Shown here: positions 47,501 to 59,782 of the stretch, piece after piece
How positions within the stretch are numbered: the stretch's first letter is position 1
Layout: each line of letters opens with the position of its first letter
NCBI GenBank assembly: GCA_002914805.1
Contig: JXTB01000227.1
Location: forward strand, 478,953 to 542,952
Source of the DNA: Parasponia andersonii
Lineage: Eukaryota > Streptophyta > Magnoliopsida > Rosales > Cannabaceae
Direction: 5' to 3'
Length of the DNA: 64,000 nucleotides
The notes under the pieces: model-generated
The model's input: the letters and a program-made list of their open reading frames with translations, nothing else
Database searches by the model: none
Told to the model about the DNA's origin: nothing
Translations under genes and position numbers: made by a program

Positions 47501-49987
47501 CTAATAATGATCAAAAAGAGTCCGATTTTGATGAATATAAAGCTCCCTTTTCAGAAAAATTAAGCAAAGCTACCTGTTAAAACATGTATAATATACAATT
47601 TTATATTATAAGTTTGGCATAGATCATGGTACAATAAAAAAGTTTCTCGGACATTTTGAAGCTTTGAATAATCTAAACTCAAGACAGTCACATTAAGTTA
47701 CTGTTAATAAAATGTAAATTCAATTAGTACTAACTTACCTTGAAGTACACAAAATTTTTGGTAAATAAAATTCCAGATATATATATATATATATAAATTA
47801 CAGGTCATATAATGTAGTGGGTTTTGATTAATTTCAAGTCCCTTGTTTTTATTTTTTCTTTTTAATATCTCATTGTGGGTCATTTCCACTGTGACTATGG
47901 TCAATTGCCCTCACTTGTTTTTCTGATCTAATGAACTAATTAAATACGCATAGTACTATGCAAGCACATTAGTTATAGACATGATCAACTGGAGGTACTG
48001 ATAATCCATAATAGATTTTGGTACTTATGGAGTAATTATTTCGAATATGTATAGGAAAAATGGAAAATAATTTGTGCACGAGAAGCACTAAGGGGAGTGA
48101 CATAATTTAGGTACGTTAGATGCATAATATTGCATTTCATGATCACTTTATACAATGCCTTCCTATACACACTTCATGAAGAAACACCGTTATATTTTCC
48201 CTAAGAATTATTACTGTGAAATAAAGTGTCATTGTAGTAGCCTCCCACAAGTCAATATTTATACTATATATATAATTGGTAATTTGAAAACTCAAGAAAC
48301 ATTATTAATGGGTACATGTAAAAGTGACTCAAGTTGTGCACGACTGCTTTTAATTAAGGTAATTTCTAGAATGTCCTAAGATATCCAATCAATGGTACCA
48401 TTCAATCATTATATTATTTATGCCTTCGTGTTGTACAATGTGATGCAACCTTAATGGATTAAGATATTATATATATATATATATATATGGCTATCTCTAA
48501 CCTCTAACCAACAATGAAGAATGACTACATAGGTTTTCATACTTTAGACATCTGCGGTAGCATCCAAAGACATGTAATACTTGATCTGTTATTATTATCA
48601 TTTTTAACATAAATAAAGTAAATTTGATTGCAAAAATATTTTGGAGCAAAAATTTTACACATATATATCTCATATCATAGCGTCTTGTTTGTGTTACATA
48701 GATGAACTTTTAGTATAAATGCAGTTAGTAGCTTAGATATATATAGTTACTATATAGTGTTTGTAATCTAAATAAAATGAGGCTGAGAGTACGTAAATAA
48801 CTTTGTTACTAATAACTTTCTTTAGGTCTTAGCAAAGCAGCTGGTATAAGGAAAAAACTTCTCTAAGAAAAGTAATTTTTAAAAACAAACAAACAAATCT
48901 GAGAAGAAAAATCCAAGTTCAAATAATCGGATTCGTGATAAATGTGTAGAGAATACATATATGCTATAACTCTGGAAATCTAAAAAAATTAAACAAAATG
49001 GTATGCAAGGTAACTGATTAATTAAGCTTATTGAAGCTAGATATTAAACACAAATTAAGGCTCATGCTATATTTTTTTCTACACCTATATTTTATCTCGG
49101 AATTGACCTGAGAAATAGCTATATATAGAACATTTTCATTCCATTTAACAAAAGTAATTCTCATTTCTAAAATATATATAAACAAAATAAACGAAGTTAA
49201 TGCAGAATTTTTTTTAAGTTAGATATTCTAGGTTAATTACAATCAAAAGGACAAGAATAGAGGACTAATATTTATTAGGAACCATTAAAATAAATAAACA
49301 AATTATATGAAACAATATTATAGATGGGTAGAACGATAGAGAAGCGATAAAAAAAATTATAAGAAAAGAAAAAACAAAAACGAAGTCAAAATTATCTAAG
49401 TTGTTTTTGCATCTGCTCATGGATATTTAAGTTAATACTGCCAATTAAAACTTGTGGACTAATGCAATATTCAATTACAGTAAATATTCAAATGCAAAAG
49501 TTATTGCCTACATGACAAAACCACGTGTTGTTAGTTGAATTTGTCTTACTAGGATCTAAATGGCATTCCATGATCATATGTATACGTTGTCTTCCTTACC
49601 AACAAAGTTAAGGAAAATTATGTATACGTGCTTCTTAGGATTGGTGAATGACATAGTCAAGTACATTCGAAATTGTTTTACATGTTATTTGTAGAATAAG
49701 ATCACACGAATAGATAAGTATATTTGTATTTATATGTTAGCGTGTAATAGTTGGTACCTAGGTCAACTCTTATATACTCATGATTTGGAGTCACCTACTT
49801 TTATATATATATATATAGGTTGCCAATCCAATCGGTATTTTTTTTCTTTACTTATGGGTAGGTATTTTTTTTTTAGCCGTTAGATCACCATATCTAATGG
49901 TGATTCAATGACTATAATGAAGTGCATGAAAAGACGTGCATCATTAATGCTCTTTCTCTCTCTTATTTTTTACAATAAAAAAATATN

Positions 49988-50029
<42 letters not shown>

Positions 50030-52900
50030 CACATATATATGTGTAGACACACTTAAGATGTTTCCTTGCGCTTCATGCCATGAGATTAGGAGATAAAGAC
50101 ATTATCCAATATTTTATATCATTTACTAACGAACAGATATCTGCAACAACAACAAATACAAATAATAAACAGAAAAACTAATAAAATAACACGTTCTAGT
50201 ATTTTTATTTTCACCTGAAACATCTACACCTTGTCATGAAACAGTCAGTCATCCATCTATCTATACGATATTAAGACAGATAACTAAATAAATAAACATT
50301 TTTATTTTGGAAGCGTGGAACACTCAACATTCCCTTTGCTTTCCTAGAAACAAATTATTTGTCATGCATAAACAATTGCTAGAAAAGTCAACCCTATGCC
50401 ATTGATATATGGCATTTTCTTCGCAACTTAATAGTTAGTATCCACCGCTCTAAGTATATGAATCATTAGATTGATGCATGCAGATACTTTCTAATATATA
50501 TATATATAGCTGAAATTCTATGCCGTCCTGAATGCCGACCCCTTAACTTTCACACACGGCATGGAGCTATTAAACACATGGCCAATGATTAGTCTTAGAA
50601 GTGAGTATAAAGGGTGGGTTCCATGTTACACAGATACTTAAAAGATCTCTATCGATTTAGCGTAAATTTTGGAGTCTTCCTCTATTACATTAGTCTTTCT
50701 GTATGGATGATTAATTTGGTCTCAAATTATGAGCATATTTTTCGGCTTCATCACTAGTATTGTGTTTCATACTAACCACGCATCCATTATTCTATAACAA
50801 AAAGTATACAATATACATCATGATGATAATTAGTCATAATCTATAATAAGTATATATAGAGGGTTTGTTTTCTTCATGAGCATCAATAATAAGTCTAGGG
50901 GTAAATAATAATCGTTACAATAAAGCTTTTTTTTTTTTTTTAGTAATTAGGGATTATTGACTTTAAGATGCAAAGAAAAACATATCAGCTTTTGGTTTAT
51001 CTTCATTCTAGATAGTTGATAGTTGACACTCATTAGCATACAAAAACGAAAGAAAAAAGTTTGATAATTACACATCGATGCAAATCATATCGTAGGGCCT
51101 CAAAGATCACACGTGGACCCTGTCATTCTCAAAACCCATATGCATGCGCTTCTCCCCCCTTTCCTTCGTCACGCTTTCGTTTATTTCAACTCAGATTTTA
51201 GACAGCTAGCTTATATACTGTAGGCCCTTCTAAGTTCTAATTTGCCCTCTTTTTACTTTATATTCTTCCTATATATTGTGCTTAAAAAGACACATCAAAA
51301 CCTTAAGTGGTGCACTCGGATTGAATTCAAAGGACCCCATCATCTCCTCAACAACCAACCACAGGAAAAGAAAGGACTAAAATCAATGTACTACTTAATT
51401 GTGTGATATATTTTATATATAATAGATATATTATATATATATAATATTTGTTTTACGTTGCAGGAAAGCAATGCATGAGGGTTAAATCTACAACAGAATC
51501 ATTCTCAATTTGTCGAATAAAATAGTGAAAGAAAAGAAAAAAATATAGATTCAAAGACAGATAAGAAGCATATTGAGAAGGAATAATATATATAAATATA
51601 GTTGGTGAATGCTATGCCTGCATAAAATATTGTGTAGTCCATATTAGGTAATACGAAAAACGACCCGTAAACAACTTGCTAGGTTGTGCCAGGTTTTAAG
51701 CAGTGACTTACTTAGGATTTTTTTAATAACAAGCATTAACATAATAGTAAAATAAAATCAAAGAAGTTGTTGCTCTTTGCTCAGTTTTCATGATGTTGAC
51801 CTTTCATATTAGGGTTTTAAGAAGCAACGTGAAAGAGACGTGCATGAACATGATAAAGTATGTATATGGAATGGAACATATATTTATAGAGTATAGGTTA
51901 GGTTCTTCATTAACAATTTTTTTTTTCTTCTTTAAAAAGAAGGGATGGTTCTCTTCTGCCTATTTGTCGCCGTGCTTTTTGGATCCATTACGTGATTTTT
52001 TTTTTTTTTTTAACATTTAGAAATATTAACTTTTTAATATTTTTAAAAAGGATTTGGATTGTGGATATCAGTTAATAAATATATAATATAAAAAGTCTAA
52101 AGGGTTATGATTTTGGCTTACGAGCCAAGTCTGAGTGGGTCCTGTAATGATTATTATCGGGCAGTTTAAGACGGTGGGATTGGCGGGCAGATTCAAAACA
52201 GCCTATTTATTTGGCTGACCGCTGACCGAAGTTTAATTTTGGCCGTCTTTGGGGAGTGAGGAATCTCTTGGAGTAAAGGGAAAAAGTAGAGATCGAGAGA
52301 GAGAGAGAGAGAGAATTTTATGGGTAAAGTAGACGTTACAAAGATTTATATGAGGTATATCTTAGCATGGGGAAGACGTAAGCTAGTGATACCAAGTGAC
52401 AAAGCATGACTTCATCCCTACGTACATTAATATTATTCTTAATCAATTTTTTTTTTTTCCCGTTTTAGTGCTGCCCATTTATATGTGGTTTCCCTTCCAC
52501 GAAATTTTGCATTTAATATATTTGTTTTCTTTTAGTGGAATTTACTTTTCTTTTTTCCTCCTGATATTCGAATGTAATACGCTGTTGAGATATGATTTTC
52601 TTTTTCTTTTGTGCCTGAATACGTAATGATCGAGAGAGTTGTATGTATTGGAAAATTTTATATGTATCTCAGTAATTTTGATACTGGTCTAAATAATTAA
52701 TTAGCGGTTACAGCATAAAAGTAAAAAATGCTGTTCGGTGAAAGAGAAAGAAAGGTGATCATTTGCACAATGTTTTCTAACAATTAACAATGGATCATAT
52801 CACTTTTTGAAAACAACACACACAATTAATGCACCATATCATGTATACATTGTGGTACTAGGGAATCTTAATTACATTGTATGATTGCCGTTATTTATAA

Positions 52901-52934
<34 letters not shown>

Positions 52935-53222
52935 TTTTTTTTTTTTTTTTTTTGGTAAATTGTTATTGTTGCTCTTTTTTGGTGCTCTATGCATATAAGT
53001 CATGATAATAATAAAATGATTTCTTTTTTTTTTTCCCCCCTAATAAATGGTTTGCATTGCACGTGGAAACAGATAGAGATAACATGTAGAGGGCAGCAGC
53101 TTCTACCATTCTTGACGTTGCAGCATGTAAGAGATAACATATGGGGTCCAACTGTGTCTTTGCTTCCAGACTTCTCTACCACTGATCATATCATGGTGCT
53201 GCACTACGCTAGGAGTGCTTAA
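44520..53222 (+). CDS. LAX2-like: LAX PANICLE 2-like nuclear protein with C-terminal RAWUL-type domain
   Basis: Four exons: 44520-45616, 45737-45787, 45990-46062 and 53073-53222, joined by GT..AG introns with phases that keep the frame; together 456 residues. Rice LAX2 and maize BARREN STALK2 are nuclear regulators of axillary meristem formation. Visible here are the N-terminal MVPVQN, AWLQLSIGG (134-142), IELDLLPGG (178-186, weakly EAR-like), low-complexity His/Ser/Asn tracts, and the family signature GIWFTLQASQNQ followed by EPFLPQISKSFLRIRDGRMT, IIKYLVNKL, CRGQQLLPFLTLQHVRDNIW and a final DHIMVLHYARSA. This ubiquitin-like (RAWUL-type) fold is shared with DRIP/PRC1 RING proteins, but no RING is present. 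The start is the ATG at 44520 (strong context GACCATGG); a GTG two codons earlier is not a start. The last intron is 7,010 bp. Family call is firm; exact role in this plant is inferred. Confidence 0.92.
46063..53072 (+). other. 7.0-kb last intron of the LAX2-like gene
   Basis: Donor GAG|GTATGT and acceptor GGAAACAG|ATAGAG; the reading frame continues exactly across it (phase 0). It contains a truncated MITE (49818-49986), many (TA)n tracts, T-runs of tens of bases (about 52902-52953), and an ambiguous base at 49987. ORFs inside are short and AT-driven. No host gene is recognisable inside. Confidence 0.85.
49818..49986. mobile_element. Truncated MITE copy (copy C) inside the LAX2-like intron
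   Basis: It begins GGTTGCCAATCCAATCGGTA and runs through the GCCGTTAGATCACC, GTGCATGAAAAGACGTGCAT and TTTTTTACAATAAAAAAATA blocks shared with the copies at 31864 and 57926. It then stops at a long (TA)n tract containing an N (49987). The other terminal inverted repeat is missing. Confidence 0.75.
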
Positions 53223-55368
53223 AAAGATATCAATTTTTCTCGTTATTATTATTTAAAATACTGGCTCCGCACATGTATCATTGCTATAATTTATATATTC
53301 ACCTTTTTATTTTATTTTTTTTTCCCTCTTTCTAATGGCTTGTTATTGTTTACTTTTTTCTTTGAAAAAAAATGTTATTATTCTCTAATTAATGGAAACA
53401 GAAAAATGCTTGGGAATACCTTGGAAACAATATTACGAGGTGTCATGAACCTTACATCTTACTCTCGGATTGCATTTCCAAGCTACGTGACCAGATTTTA
53501 TCTGGTATGTTTGAGTCTTGTATATCATTTATGCTCACCAACTAACAAGTTTGAACTTCATGCGGATTTAAGACCAAAACAGCATCAGCTGTGAGTGTAT
53601 GCATAGAGATTTCTAAGTTCTGACTCTTATTGCTGGAAACAAATGAAGGCTTTGATTCAAACAAAAAGATTTAGGACGTGGGCAAGGCTTTTAATCCGCA
53701 TGTTGGAATTGGATAGAGAGGTCAAGCTAGACCTGGGCCAATAACGAAACCCAAAAAGAAACTGGCTCTAGTTCTAGCCATGGGAGAGATCAGTTGGGCT
53801 GCACTTTTAGCCCATGGCCCAATCTCGACCTACTTGCCCACTGGATCTTTTAATTGGGCTTCCTTGCTTGATTTCCTCTTCACTATCCCAGTATCGGTTG
53901 AAACATTCAGAAGATAAACTCGACAGTGAATCAGTGATTAGTGATTTTAAGTGTGCATAATTAGCCATTCAAATTGCAAATGAATCAACTTGTAATTTTA
54001 CAAGGCAACCAATTTAGACTAAATTATCTTAATTTTTAGAATATTCTTTCGAAGATGGTCGATAATTCATTACCCCATTATAAAGATTAACATTTAACCG
54101 TGATTAAAGCCATATCAGTGTTCATGTCTTTAATTCCAAAACTTCAAAATACAACACCGACCGGTCACCAGACTCTTTGTCAAGTGTACGACTGGGTTGT
54201 GAATACTGAAAGTACTCGAGTCTATTTTATAACTCGGGGGCATTTCGTTGCAAGATTTTACTTAAACTAGTGAGGTTCACATTTTAAATACAGGAACATC
54301 AATTAAGGAGAAGTCAAAGTCAGCAAAGTGTATTCAAAGACACAGAGACTGATTAGTTGATTCTTATGATGGTGGAACCCACGGCACAGACGAGGTACAC
54401 TTATATTTCAACACCCAGGCAAAGCCTCTGAGTTGCCTATTAATTGCTAAATGAAGACCAGGACACAAAAGCTCAGACCAAACATAACTCGAGTCGTTCA
54501 CATTTTGCTCCTCAGTCCACGTACCGTAATCAAATTCAGGTCATCAATTTCTCTACTTTTTCTCCAAAAACATAGAAATGGACTTTACAAAATCAGATCA
54601 ACAGAGCCAAATTAGAAAAATTACAGAGAATTCAGAGACATGCGGTTCTAGGCCCATAGTTGAAAGAGACAAAGGATCTTTTACGAAATTTATGAGGGAA
54701 AACTTGCACCGTGGCACTAGTTCAAATAAAATGAACAAGCAAAAGCGTACCAAAGGGTGCACACAGAAATGTGACAAAACTCAACTCAACTACACAGGCT
54801 TTTGCTAACATGAAAGTTGAAAAGAAAGGTGAAACCAAGTAAATTGCTTTCTTCGTGTTGTTAGTACATATCAATTTCATCAAAATTACGCTTTATAAAC
54901 GCTTCACATAGATGGCCTTTACTTAAACTTAAAAAGTCCAAAATTGCTTCGCATCTATAAAAGTATGAGAACAAAGTCATTAACTTACTTTCTTTGTTTC
55001 TCTTACTTTGTACCTTTTCCAATTAAAACCAATGGGCATCTAGCAATACTAGTAACCCCNTTGTGGTATTTGTTTTTCTATGACTTTTTGATTTGAAACG
55101 AGAGATATCAATAACAGATATTGAGTGAAAAGTCATAACGAGCCTACAAAAGATGTGTAGAGGTTTATTGAAGTGCACAATAACAATAATCCACAATGTT
55201 CCAGATTAATTTTACGAGGATCATAGTACGCAAAATTTCTCTTAGAACTTTAATTAATTTATTATGAATGTTTGTTTTGTAATAAAAAAAATCCTTCAAC
55301 GAGTATGATACTATCTTTCTATTATTAATTATTAAAGAAAGCATTTCATTAAAAAAAAAAAAAAAAAC
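53223..55368. other. Intergenic DNA between convergent LAX2-like and SAM-domain genes
   Basis: It should hold the two 3' UTRs. At 53728-53860 there is a cluster of TGGGC/GCCCA motifs (CTGGGCC, TTGGGCTG, AGCCCATGGCCCAA, TTGCCCAC, TTGGGCTT), unexpected in a 3' flank. An ambiguous base is at 55060. The ORFs at 53340-53594 and 54578-54808 have no recognisable product. Confidence 0.4.
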
Positions 55369-56313
55369 TCACGAAAATCCCTTGCGAAGCTTCTGAATTG
55401 CAGTGTACATTTTCCTCCTAGAACCAACAGCGTTAATTCCCATATCCTTAAGATCCTCCAAAGTCAACATGGGCAACACTTGATCGTCCACCTCATGTAT
55501 CTCGAACACTGGCGCGTACCGGCTCAAACCCAACTCTATGAGCCACGACCTCACGCCGCTGCTACTCAACTCGGCCTCGGCCTCGGCCTCGGCCACCTCG
55601 TTCTCCCTGGGCCTGGGCCCGGGCCCACTCCCCCCATTCCTCCACAAGTCCAGGTTGAGGTCCACGTTGTCCAGAGACTGGGCCGGGCTCTGGTCCCTCA
55701 CTGGGCTATCCAACTCCGGATCGAAATCCCGAAACCCTTCGTCCAGGTCGTCCCTGCTATCACCCTCCGCTCCATCGTCCACCAGCGAATTCGACGCCGC
55801 CCAATTCGATCGGACCCTCTTCACCGCCGCGGCTCGCTTCGCCTTCGCTCTTCGGTTCCCGTACTCGAAATTGGGACCCTCGCCGCTCGGGTTCCTCTCG
55901 TCCGGGCCGGCGATTTCTTGGGAATCGGCGCCGTTGACGAGGTTGAGGTTCGTCAGAGATCGGGCCTTGACGGAGGACTTAGACGGCGGAGGCGGAGCCG
56001 ATGCCGAGTCTTTTGTGAACCTCCATGGGTGCTTGGCTCGCCGCACGTGCGAGTCGTAGGAGAGTGTGGCGGCGGGTTGGTCGCCGATCTCGCCCAATCG
56101 GACACTGGGCCGGCGCTGTCGTTTGGGGGCCAAAGATGGGCCTGGATTGTATAGGGACGGTGGGGCCGTTGGTTGTGGGAGTGGAGGAGGAGGAGGAGGA
56201 GGAGGAGGAGGAGGAGGAGTAGGAGCGGTGGTCGTGGTAGTTGGAGCAATTGGAGCGGTGGTTGGGCCGGCGGTGATTAGGGGTTCCAGTGGCTGCAGTA
56301 ACTCATCTGCCAT
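55369..56313 (-). CDS. SAM (sterile alpha motif) domain-containing protein
   Basis: The single-exon frame of 314 residues belongs to the plant SAM-domain family represented by Arabidopsis AT3G07760 and AT5G48680. The C-terminal 65 residues are a SAM domain, with VRSWLIELGLSRYAPVFEIH, LPMLTLEDLKDMGI and GSRRKMYTAIQKLRKGFS as final residues. Upstream are family blocks KRQRRPSVRLGEIGDQPAA and YDSHVRRAKHPWRF, a basic stretch (NRRAKAKRAAAVKRVRSNW) that may be a nuclear signal, and acidic linkers. A poly-Pro tract at about residues 33-45 is encoded by a (GGA)n microsatellite on the + strand. SAM domains mediate protein-protein oligomerisation; the specific role is not established. The start at 56313 is the first ATG, giving MADELLQPLEPL as in relatives. 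The coding DNA is much GC-richer than its surroundings. Confidence 0.92.
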   Translation of the reverse strand: MADELLQPLEPLITAGPTTAPIAPTTTTTAPTPPPPPPPPPPPPLPQPTAPPSLYNPGPSLAPKRQRRPSVRLGEIGDQPAATLSYDSHVRRAKHPWRFTKDSASAPPPPSKSSVKARSLTNLNLVNGADSQEIAGPDERNPSGEGPNFEYGNRRAKAKRAAAVKRVRSNWAASNSLVDDGAEGDSRDDLDEGFRDFDPELDSPVRDQSPAQSLDNVDLNLDLWRNGGSGPGPRPRENEVAEAEAEAELSSSGVRSWLIELGLSRYAPVFEIHEVDDQVLPMLTLEDLKDMGINAVGSRRKMYTAIQKLRKGFS

Positions 56314-56499
56314 AGGAGGAGGGGAAAGGACAACAAGGGCAGGGAGAGAGTGCGCAGGATAAGGGGAGTAGGAGTAAGAGATGGAGGGATCTGCTGCTTC
56401 TTCTTCATCATCTTTTATGCTTTCTCCACCGTTGGATTGCCTTTAGTCTTCCTGATAATCTACTCTTTTTTTTTTTTTTTAACTAATCCTGCGGCCAAG

Positions 56500-56610
56500 A
56501 TGCGTGCCATTTTATGGTATGGGCCGTATAAATCTTATAGGTCCCATACTGTTTTGTAAATTCGGCCATTTTGATTGGGCTGAAAAGCCCCTAGTATAAT
56601 TTATAATTCT
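56500..56610 (-). promoter_or_regulatory. Probable promoter of the SAM-domain gene
   Basis: Two to three site-II-like motifs (ATGGGCCG at 56519-56526, TTGGGCTG and AAGCCCC at 56575-56590) lie 200-280 bp upstream of the ATG on the side expected for its promoter. Site II elements are typical of promoters of broadly expressed plant genes. No TATA box is obvious. Confidence 0.45.
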
Positions 56611-57925
56611 AAGTTATTGGACCCTGTTATTAAGTAAAACCATGCTCATGGACTAATTTAGTGCAAGAGAACTGGAAATTGACGTGGACAATGCTTTGGT
56701 TAATTGATTTGCGTTGTACTAATTTGTAACAAAATTATTTTTTTATTAGTCTTTTTCGCATTAGCAGTGCCGTAAACTGTATAATTATAAAATTATAATT
56801 CTTTTTTAAATTAATCAATAATCACAAATTATTTAATCGTTACACAAATCACAAAAATTAAAATACTATTAAAAAAATTATTCTTACAAAAAAATCATTT
56901 TAGTCATAATTATTACTATTTATTTTGACTTTACTGTAGCTTATTGGCAACACGTGACTTTTGGGGTCCAATTTACTTTTTAGTAACAATTTTCGGAACC
57001 TAGAAGCGTCTACAGCCAACAAAATGTCGAAAACACCCTTTGATTGAGTGGGCCCTATCAGAGCTTCTGAGCTCATTTATTCTTTTTTTTTTCTTTTTTT
57101 TTATTCAAAAAGGACACATATTAAAAAATATATATATATACAAGAGAACCGGCAACTAGCAATGGCAGTTTTGGTTTTTTTTTTTTTTCCCCCTTTTACT
57201 TTTTGTTTGTTTCAAGTGGGAGAAAAAAAGAATAATTTATGCAATAAATGATGCATTCACTTGTTTATTCGTATTTAAAGGAAGGGAAAAAAATAAAGCT
57301 GAGTAACGACGGAGGACGGAAAAAAAAAAGAAAAAGTGAGTATTGAGTGGTAGATTTTCTATTTTTATGTTAATATCTGTCACAAATATATATGACTCTT
57401 AATGTGTTAAGACGATGAAAAAAATATCACTAAACAAACAAAAATGAATCAAGTAGCATGTTATTTATATTTTATCCAACATCAATTTGATACAAAGTAA
57501 ATCAATATATTTTGATCTATTAAATATGAAAGATAACTATTTTTCAAATAATGTTTCAGAATTCGGTCATTTTTCTAACTGTGTTTGAAAAATACCCATT
57601 TTTCAAATTACAATTTAGAATTCAGTCATTTGGCTAAAATGCCCTTAGTTCAATACCGCATATTGTAGTTAAATATGATTAAACATTATTTATTTAACCA
57701 TTCAATTTTTTCTAATCGAGATTTTATCTAATAAAACACTTGGTTTTTTTTTTTTTTACTTTGAATTGAATAAATGAATTTGTAATTAAAAAAAAAACAC
57801 ACACATACACACACAGTCTTTTACAATGGTTTTATTTGGGACGCAACATTGGATTAGATTGTGCTAATCTTTAACATTTTTTTTTCTAAGTAATATAATT
57901 CTTATCATTAGATATATATATATAG
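56611..57925. other. AT-rich intergenic DNA
   Basis: No gene seen. 57530-57650 carries two copies of a TTTTTCAAAT(A/T)A...CAGAATTC(G/A)GTCATTT phrase and may be a decayed MULE end or other transposon relic. An (AC)n-like stretch lies at about 57798-57816. Confidence 0.45.
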
Positions 57926-58165
57926 GGCACCAATCCAGTAGGTATTTTTTTTTTTTACCTATGCATAGGTATCAATTTGGCCAATTAAAATTGAGCATGC
58001 ACATTTTTTTATTATAAAAAATAAGAGAGAGAAAGAGCATTAATAGTGCACGTCTTTTCATGCACTTCATTATAGCCATTGGATCAACATCTAATGGTGA
58101 TCCAACGGCTAAAAAAAAAATACCTACCCATAGGTAAAGAAAAAAAATACCTATTGGATTGGCAA

Positions 58166-58167
<2 letters not shown>
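57926..58167. mobile_element. Best-preserved MITE copy (copy D), 242 bp
   Basis: It runs from GGCACCAATCCAGTAGGTAT to ATTGGATTGGCAACC. The two ends are inverted copies over about 40 bases (CCAATCCA(G/A)TAGGTATTTTTTTT, then TTTACCTATG). It is flanked by (TA)n on both sides and has the internal GCACTTCATTATAGCCATTG and GATCCAACGGCTAAA blocks of the family. It is non-coding and non-autonomous. Confidence 0.85.
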
Positions 58168-58201
<34 letters not shown>

Positions 58202-58430
58202 TCAATCCAATTGGTGTATTTTTACTTATTTATAGTTTTTTTTTAGCCGTTGGATCATAATCTAACGATTACCATAATTTGAGTAGTTGAAAAAAAAATT
58301 AAAAACTCATTATTTAATGCATTTCTTTCTAAAACTTTTATCATAAAAAAAATATATGCGATGAATTTTAATTGGGTAAAATAATACTTATATATAGATT
58401 AAAAAAAAAATACATACTGAAATGTTGTCT
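58202..58430. mobile_element. Diverged MITE copy (copy E), next to copy D
   Basis: It starts CAATCCAATTGGTGTATTTT and ends AAATACATACTGAAATGTTG, with the AGCCGTTGGATCATAATCTA block inside. It lies only 34 bp from copy D, separated by (TA)n. It resembles copy F (2574-2812) in the ATAATTTGAGTAGTTGAAAA stretch. Confidence 0.6.
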
Positions 58431-59782
58431 ATATATATATTATGTTTTTTTTGTGTGTGTTTTTTAATTGTAAACCAAATGCAATTTCATATTTTTTTAT
58501 TTCTAAAACTTTATCCAAATAATGTTACCAAATGGGTTTCCTAAACATAGTTTCCGATCACTAGTCCCGAATTTATTGGTTTGAGAACAATGATTTAGAA
58601 ACACAAAAGACAGAACTCCAAGTCTCCAACCAAACGGGCTTAAGAATCTTCAACGAGAGGATCTCCCTTACTTCACTTTGGATAACTCAAGTGATAGCAC
58701 CAATATCCGTTGTCTGGATTTCTTTGTAGATTGTCGCATTTAATTTGGAACCAACTTTCAAAGGGAGAGACTATATAAGTCTCCCTCCTTAGTCTACAGA
58801 AGGTACGGACTCGGACTCTGCCAACGTCCCAATTTAGGTGTTTGACAAATTTATTAATTATGTCATGTTTAAGTTTGGAGTCTTTATCTTGTTGTGTGTC
58901 AACAATTACACCAATTGTAAGCTCTCGCAATTAAATCCTGTGGAGTTGGAAAAGAAGCTTGGTTCACTTCCGGGCCAGAAGTTCTGGCAGGCAACATCAT
59001 ACACATGGTGGGAAGTGTGTCTCAAATAATGAAGAAAGCTCCAAGGGACAAATCCACTGCCAATGATGACTATATATTTTTTTTTTCATCTATATCAAAT
59101 ACATAATAGCAACAAAAAGAAACTTTCACAATAAAGATACTAATAACTCTCAAAATGTAGAGAAAATAACTAAAACAATTGGGAGTCCAATAAGGTGTAA
59201 CACTATTAATATGAAAATTTACACTATTATTTATACTCATATATAAACAGAACATGTCATGTTGATCATATTTGTTCAAATCATCCCCCAAGATTACGAA
59301 ACAAGAATCAGAAATATGCAAAAAAGAACATATTTCGGATTTCAATTTCAGAGTCACAGAGTCAATACTAAGACAAAAAAGACTTCCCTCAGATTTTCAA
59401 CTTAAGAAACTCGGTTGATTTTTTAATCATTTTGTTATACCAAATGGTGTCACATGACCCAAAGAAATTCAATTGATTGTTTAATCTTTTTGTTAGGGGG
59501 CGTTAAAGCATGGTCCGACTTGGCCATCTTCTATCTTCCTCTTTGATTTTTTTTTTATTTTTTATTTTCAAAATAAGGGTGTCACAGTTATAATATTTTG
59601 AAACAGGAAGTATACAATAATGTGGAAAAAATCAGGAGAAAGAGAAGAGTTGGCGGGTTCATTCGCGCGCATGTATATATATACATATATATTGGAGCTT
59701 CCACTTTCATATACGGATATAATATAATTACTATCCACGCCAGTAAGTCAAGGTCCATAGTCCCTAATTCACAGATCACAAA
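58431..59782. other. Intergenic DNA upstream of the RING-H2 gene, with an unidentified less-AT-rich fragment
   Basis: 58600-59060 is less AT-rich than its surroundings. On - it has an 85-codon ORF (58673-58930) with DNGYWCYHLSYPK; on + one of 63 codons (58838-59029). I cannot assign either; they may be pieces of a dead gene or transposon. The proximal promoter has a TATA-like GTATATATATACATATATAT (about 59670-59692), roughly 95 bp before the ATG. Confidence 0.4.

Noticed and set aside
55480..56362. Several plus-strand ORFs over the SAM-domain gene, up to 224 codons
   Set aside because: GC-rich shadows of the real minus-strand gene, with poly-Glu or poly-Gly opposite poly-Pro.
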